Of a stretch of 8,565 nt of DNA, positions 5,955 through 8,565 are shown piece by piece. The notes beneath the pieces were generated by a model. The model was given only the letters and a program-made list of their open reading frames with translations. It did no database searches and had not been told where the DNA came from. A program made the position numbers and the translations under genes. Every line of letters begins with the position of its first letter. The stretch's first letter is position 1. Origin of the DNA: Pseudomonadota bacterium (GTDB lineage: Bacteria > Desulfobacterota > Desulfovibrionia > Desulfovibrionales > Desulfovibrionaceae); the NCBI GenBank assembly GCA_023426275.1, contig JAFABC010000132.1, positions 1 to 8,565 of the forward strand, given 5' to 3'.

Positions 5955-8396
5955 ATGTCCAGGATCTTCCGCAAGACGCTCGTGGCCGTGGTGCTCGTGT
6001 TCGGCGTGGCCGCCAATGCCACGGCCCTGCTTTCGGCCTGGCTGCTCCACCGTCACCTCACCGACGAATATGTCACCACCGGCCGGGCCATCGCCATGGC
6101 CATCGCCGCGGCCAGCCCGGATGCCCTGGCCGCCGGCGACGGCGCGTCGGTCCAGTCCATGATCGACGAATTTTTGCGCATCGACGGCGTGGGTTACGTT
6201 TTGGTGACCAACCGCCAGGGGCTGGTGGTGGCCCACACCTTCATTCCGCGCATCCCGGACGCCTTGTCCGTGACGCCGGCGCAGGGCGACACGGTGGGGC
6301 GCGTCACCGAACTGCATCTGGAAAATCTCGGCGATTTCATCCAGGTGACGGCGCCCATCCTGGCCGGCGAGGCCGGAACCGTGGCCGTGGGCATGGACAA
6401 GGCCGGCATCTGGCAGGTCATGCGGGGCGCGGTCATGCGCCAGGAAACCCTCATGCTGGCCATGCTGGTCGTGGCCGTGGGCGTGTTTTACGCCCTGATC
6501 GGCAGCATCACCCGGCCGCTGGTGGATCTGGCCGGCTACGCCGTCAAGATCCGGGACCACGATTTTTCGGCCAAGCCGCCCTCCACCGGCGACGACGAGG
6601 TGGGCGTGCTGGCCCGGGCCATGGAATCCATGGCTTCCCAGCTGTCGCTGCTCGTGTCCGACCTGACCCGGGCCGTGGCCGACACCACGCGGGAACTGCA
6701 ACGTTCGCTGGCCCACACCCGGGCCATCATCGACAATCTGGCCGACGGGCTGCTTGTGCTCGACGCCGATGGCCGGGTCAGCCTGCACAATCCGGCCCTG
6801 GTGACCATGTTCGACCGCAGCCGGGCCCGGTTGCAGGGACGATTGGGACTGGAGCTCTTTCCGCCGGCGCTCATGGCCCTGCCCGAGCGGTCGCGGGAGG
6901 AGGGCGGCGTGGCCACGGCCGAGGTCCGGCTGGCCGGGGCGCGCACGGGCAAGGCCGTGGGCACCTCGGTGCGCCTGACCGGCGAGGACCGGGAGGTGAC
7001 CATCATCCTGGTGCGCGACGTCACCGCGGAAAAGGCCGTGGACCGGATGAAGACCGAATTCATCTCCACCGTCTCCCACGAACTGCGCACGCCCCTGACC
7101 TCGGTGCTGGGCTTTGCCAAGATCATCCGGCGCAAGTTCACCGAGGTGGTGTCGCCGGCCCTGGCCGGGGCCGGTTCCGAAGCCTGGCGGGCCTCCCGGG
7201 TGATCCGCGAGGACCTCGACATCATCGTGGCCGAGGGCCGCCGCCTGACCGAGCTGATCAACGACGTGCTCGACATCGCCAAGATGGAATCCGGGCGTTG
7301 CGAATGGACCATGGTGCCGGTGGCCCTGGGCGAGGCCGCGACCCATGCCCTGCGCTCGGTCGGGCCGCTGGCCGCGCGCAAGGGGATCGAAACGGTCTGC
7401 GACATCCCGGCCGATCTGCCGCTGGTGACCGGCGACCGCGACCGGCTCGTCCAGGTGTTCGTCAATTTGCTCGGCAACGCCGTGAAGTTCACGGAAAAAG
7501 GCCGCATCGCCATCACGGGCGGGGTGGTCGACGGGGAGGTGCGGGTGTCCGTGCGGGATACCGGCTGCGGCATCCCGGCCGGCGATCTGGAGCGGGTGTT
7601 CAAGAAATTCAGCCAGGCCGGCGATTCCATGACCGACAAGCCCAAGGGCACGGGACTCGGGCTGCCCATCTGCCGCCAGATCGTCGAGCGCCACGGCGGG
7701 CGTATCTGGGCGGAGAGCCGGCCCGGCCAGGGCAGCGTGTTCACGTTCACCCTGCCGCTGACCGCGCGCGACGAGGCCGAGGCCCGGGCGGCCCAGGCCG
7801 CCGATGGCCGGGAGGCGCGGGCCAGGGCGCGCGTGCTCGTGGTCGATGGCGACGCCGGGGGGCGGCGGTTTCTGGAGGCCCTGCTGGTCGAGGCCGGCTA
7901 CGACGTGGTCACGGCCGGCGCGGGCGAGGAGGCGTTGTCCCTGGCCCGGCGCTGGCGGCCCGGCTGCATCGTCATGAGCCTGCCCATGTCCGATATGGGC
8001 GGCAGGGAGGGCATCCGCCGGCTGCGGGCCGATCCGGCCAGCCGGGACGTCCCGGTGGTCGTGGTGTCCGTGATCTCGTCCCGGGAGCGCGACAGGCCCG
8101 TGGACCAGGACGCGCTGCTCGCCACCGTGCGGGGACTGCTCGAAGGCCGCGACGCCGCTTCCGGCCAGCCCGGCCTTCGCTTTACCGGCAATGGCGGCCG
8201 CGACGGCGAGCACCGTTCGCCTCCGTACCCGGGCGACGGCGCGACCGTTGCCGGGGAAGCCGCCTTGTGGCGGGCCCTGGAGCAGGGGTTTCAGGGCGCG
8301 GTTTTTGTGCCGGCCGGCCTGGAGCACGATGTGGACCTGGAGCGCCTGAGCGCCGCCCCCGGCGTGCACGTCGTCATTGTCCCCGACCGGGCCTGA
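5955..8396 (+). CDS. Membrane sensor histidine kinase with C-terminal degenerate receiver domain
   Basis: The 813-residue product has, in order: a transmembrane helix (about 9-31); a periplasmic Cache-like sensor (about 36-160, with YVLVTNRQGLVVAHTF); a second transmembrane helix (about 165-185); HAMP (about 186-238); a PAS domain (about 252-360); HisKA with His375 in STVSHELRTPLTS; and HATPase_c with Asn504/Asn508, DTGCGIP (535-541), KKFSQAGD and GTGLGL (565-570). A receiver-like domain (about 626-729) follows. There Ser675 stands where the phospho-acceptor Asp should be, and the region normally ending in the conserved Lys-Pro is shortened (SSRERDRPVDQDALL). A further 80 residues of unknown nature end the protein. 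The HisKA helices are separated by an insert of about 20 residues. The start at 5955 is chosen because it follows the upstream stop by five bases and begins a proper membrane anchor; the ribosome site is weak (GGGGA at 5941-5945). Kinase catalysis should be intact. No partner regulator is nearby. Confidence 0.93.
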   Translation: MSRIFRKTLVAVVLVFGVAANATALLSAWLLHRHLTDEYVTTGRAIAMAIAAASPDALAAGDGASVQSMIDEFLRIDGVGYVLVTNRQGLVVAHTFIPRIPDALSVTPAQGDTVGRVTELHLENLGDFIQVTAPILAGEAGTVAVGMDKAGIWQVMRGAVMRQETLMLAMLVVAVGVFYALIGSITRPLVDLAGYAVKIRDHDFSAKPPSTGDDEVGVLARAMESMASQLSLLVSDLTRAVADTTRELQRSLAHTRAIIDNLADGLLVLDADGRVSLHNPALVTMFDRSRARLQGRLGLELFPPALMALPERSREEGGVATAEVRLAGARTGKAVGTSVRLTGEDREVTIILVRDVTAEKAVDRMKTEFISTVSHELRTPLTSVLGFAKIIRRKFTEVVSPALAGAGSEAWRASRVIREDLDIIVAEGRRLTELINDVLDIAKMESGRCEWTMVPVALGEAATHALRSVGPLAARKGIETVCDIPADLPLVTGDRDRLVQVFVNLLGNAVKFTEKGRIAITGGVVDGEVRVSVRDTGCGIPAGDLERVFKKFSQAGDSMTDKPKGTGLGLPICRQIVERHGGRIWAESRPGQGSVFTFTLPLTARDEAEARAAQAADGREARARARVLVVDGDAGGRRFLEALLVEAGYDVVTAGAGEEALSLARRWRPGCIVMSLPMSDMGGREGIRRLRADPASRDVPVVVVSVISSRERDRPVDQDALLATVRGLLEGRDAASGQPGLRFTGNGGRDGEHRSPPYPGDGATVAGEAALWRALEQGFQGAVFVPAGLEHDVDLERLSAAPGVHVVIVPDRA

Positions 8397-8426
8397 CGGA
8401 CGGACAGGGCAGGGAAAAAGAAAGAT

Positions 8427-8480
8427 GCCTCCGGCGGCCGGGAGGGGGGCACCCCCTCCCGGACCCTCCCGAAAGGGGGG
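8427..8480 (+). repeat. 3'-end hairpin repeat element, right copy
   Basis: It begins 31 bases past the kinase stop and reads in the kinase direction. It opens with the same 15 bases as the left copy (GCCTCCGGCGGCCGG, 8427-8441). A perfect 11-base stem (8438-8448 with 8452-8462) has the three-base loop GCA, followed by the shared CCCGGACCC. A second small hairpin, CCC-GAAA-GGG (8468-8477), with a GNRA-type tetraloop, follows only in this copy. The stem sequence differs from the left copy, yet pairing is kept. A-rich sequence precedes it (8414-8424), which becomes a T-rich run after the hairpin on the minus strand. It would suit termination of a transcript arriving from the right better than of the kinase transcript. 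Confidence 0.72.
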
Positions 8481-8565
8481 AACGGACGTTTGGTTGGTCG
8501 GCTGGTCCGGTGTCTGGTGGCGGGGCTTCGAACGTTTGGCGGCGCATTTTTCCCCTGGCAAGGCC

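Noticed and set aside
8441..8482. G-runs that might form a G-quadruplex in the right-end element.
   Set aside because: Only three separate G-runs lie on one strand, and they are engaged in perfect hairpins with C-runs, so hairpins explain them better.
5880..8561. A very long open frame (about 890 codons) on the minus strand opposite the kinase gene, rich in Gly, His, Gln and Pro.
   Set aside because: It mirrors the codon pattern of the real gene in very GC-rich DNA, matches no protein family I recognise, and the plus-strand frame encodes an unmistakable kinase.
8483..8565. Possible start or end of another gene at the right edge, including a minus-strand ATG near 8547.
   Set aside because: Neither strand gives a recognisable protein, and the minus-strand reading runs through the hairpin element. 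I see nothing supportable in this stretch.

Overview
The window is very GC-rich, gene-dense bacterial DNA. Its gene content is a Pho two-component system, a periplasmic-binding-protein plus histidine-kinase pair and an MCP-like receptor. Copies of a GCCTCCGGCGGCC-type hairpin element lie just past the 3' ends of both outermost genes. Together these point to a Desulfovibrionaceae-type deltaproteobacterium (Desulfovibrio / Solidesulfovibrio group). That assignment is an inference from style and recollection, not from any search.

Layout. Two gene groups diverge from one regulatory region at about 4471-4695. Leftward (minus strand) runs phoB (start 4470), then phoR (GTG start 3782, four bases after the phoB stop and coupled through a Shine-Dalgarno inside the phoB end), then pstB (start 2200). 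After a 173-base gap holding a strong hairpin comes an unusual receptor gene (start 1265) that ends at its HAMP domain. Rightward (plus strand) runs a periplasmic type I binding protein (4696-5949) and, five bases later, a large hybrid-like histidine kinase (5955-8396). The outer edges (1-101 and 8397-8565) are non-coding and hold the two hairpin elements.

How the genes work together. PhoR senses phosphate status and phosphorylates PhoB. PstB is the ATPase of the phosphate importer, whose other subunits (PstS, PstC, PstA) and the usual PhoU are not in the window. Four 11-base-spaced TGAC-type units upstream of phoB look like an extended Pho box that would let PhoB control its own operon. The rightward pair looks like a two-gene sensing module: a secreted ligand-binding protein paired with a membrane kinase, comparable in logic to LuxP/LuxQ. 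No conventional response regulator for that kinase is encoded here, and the kinase's C-terminal receiver-like domain has lost its phospho-acceptor aspartate and its conserved lysine.

The points most worth following up are the pseudo-receiver kinase, the receptor with no output domain, the extended Pho box, and the paired 3'-end hairpin elements, whose stems differ in sequence but stay perfectly paired. No mobile elements, CRISPR arrays or tRNA/rRNA genes were seen.
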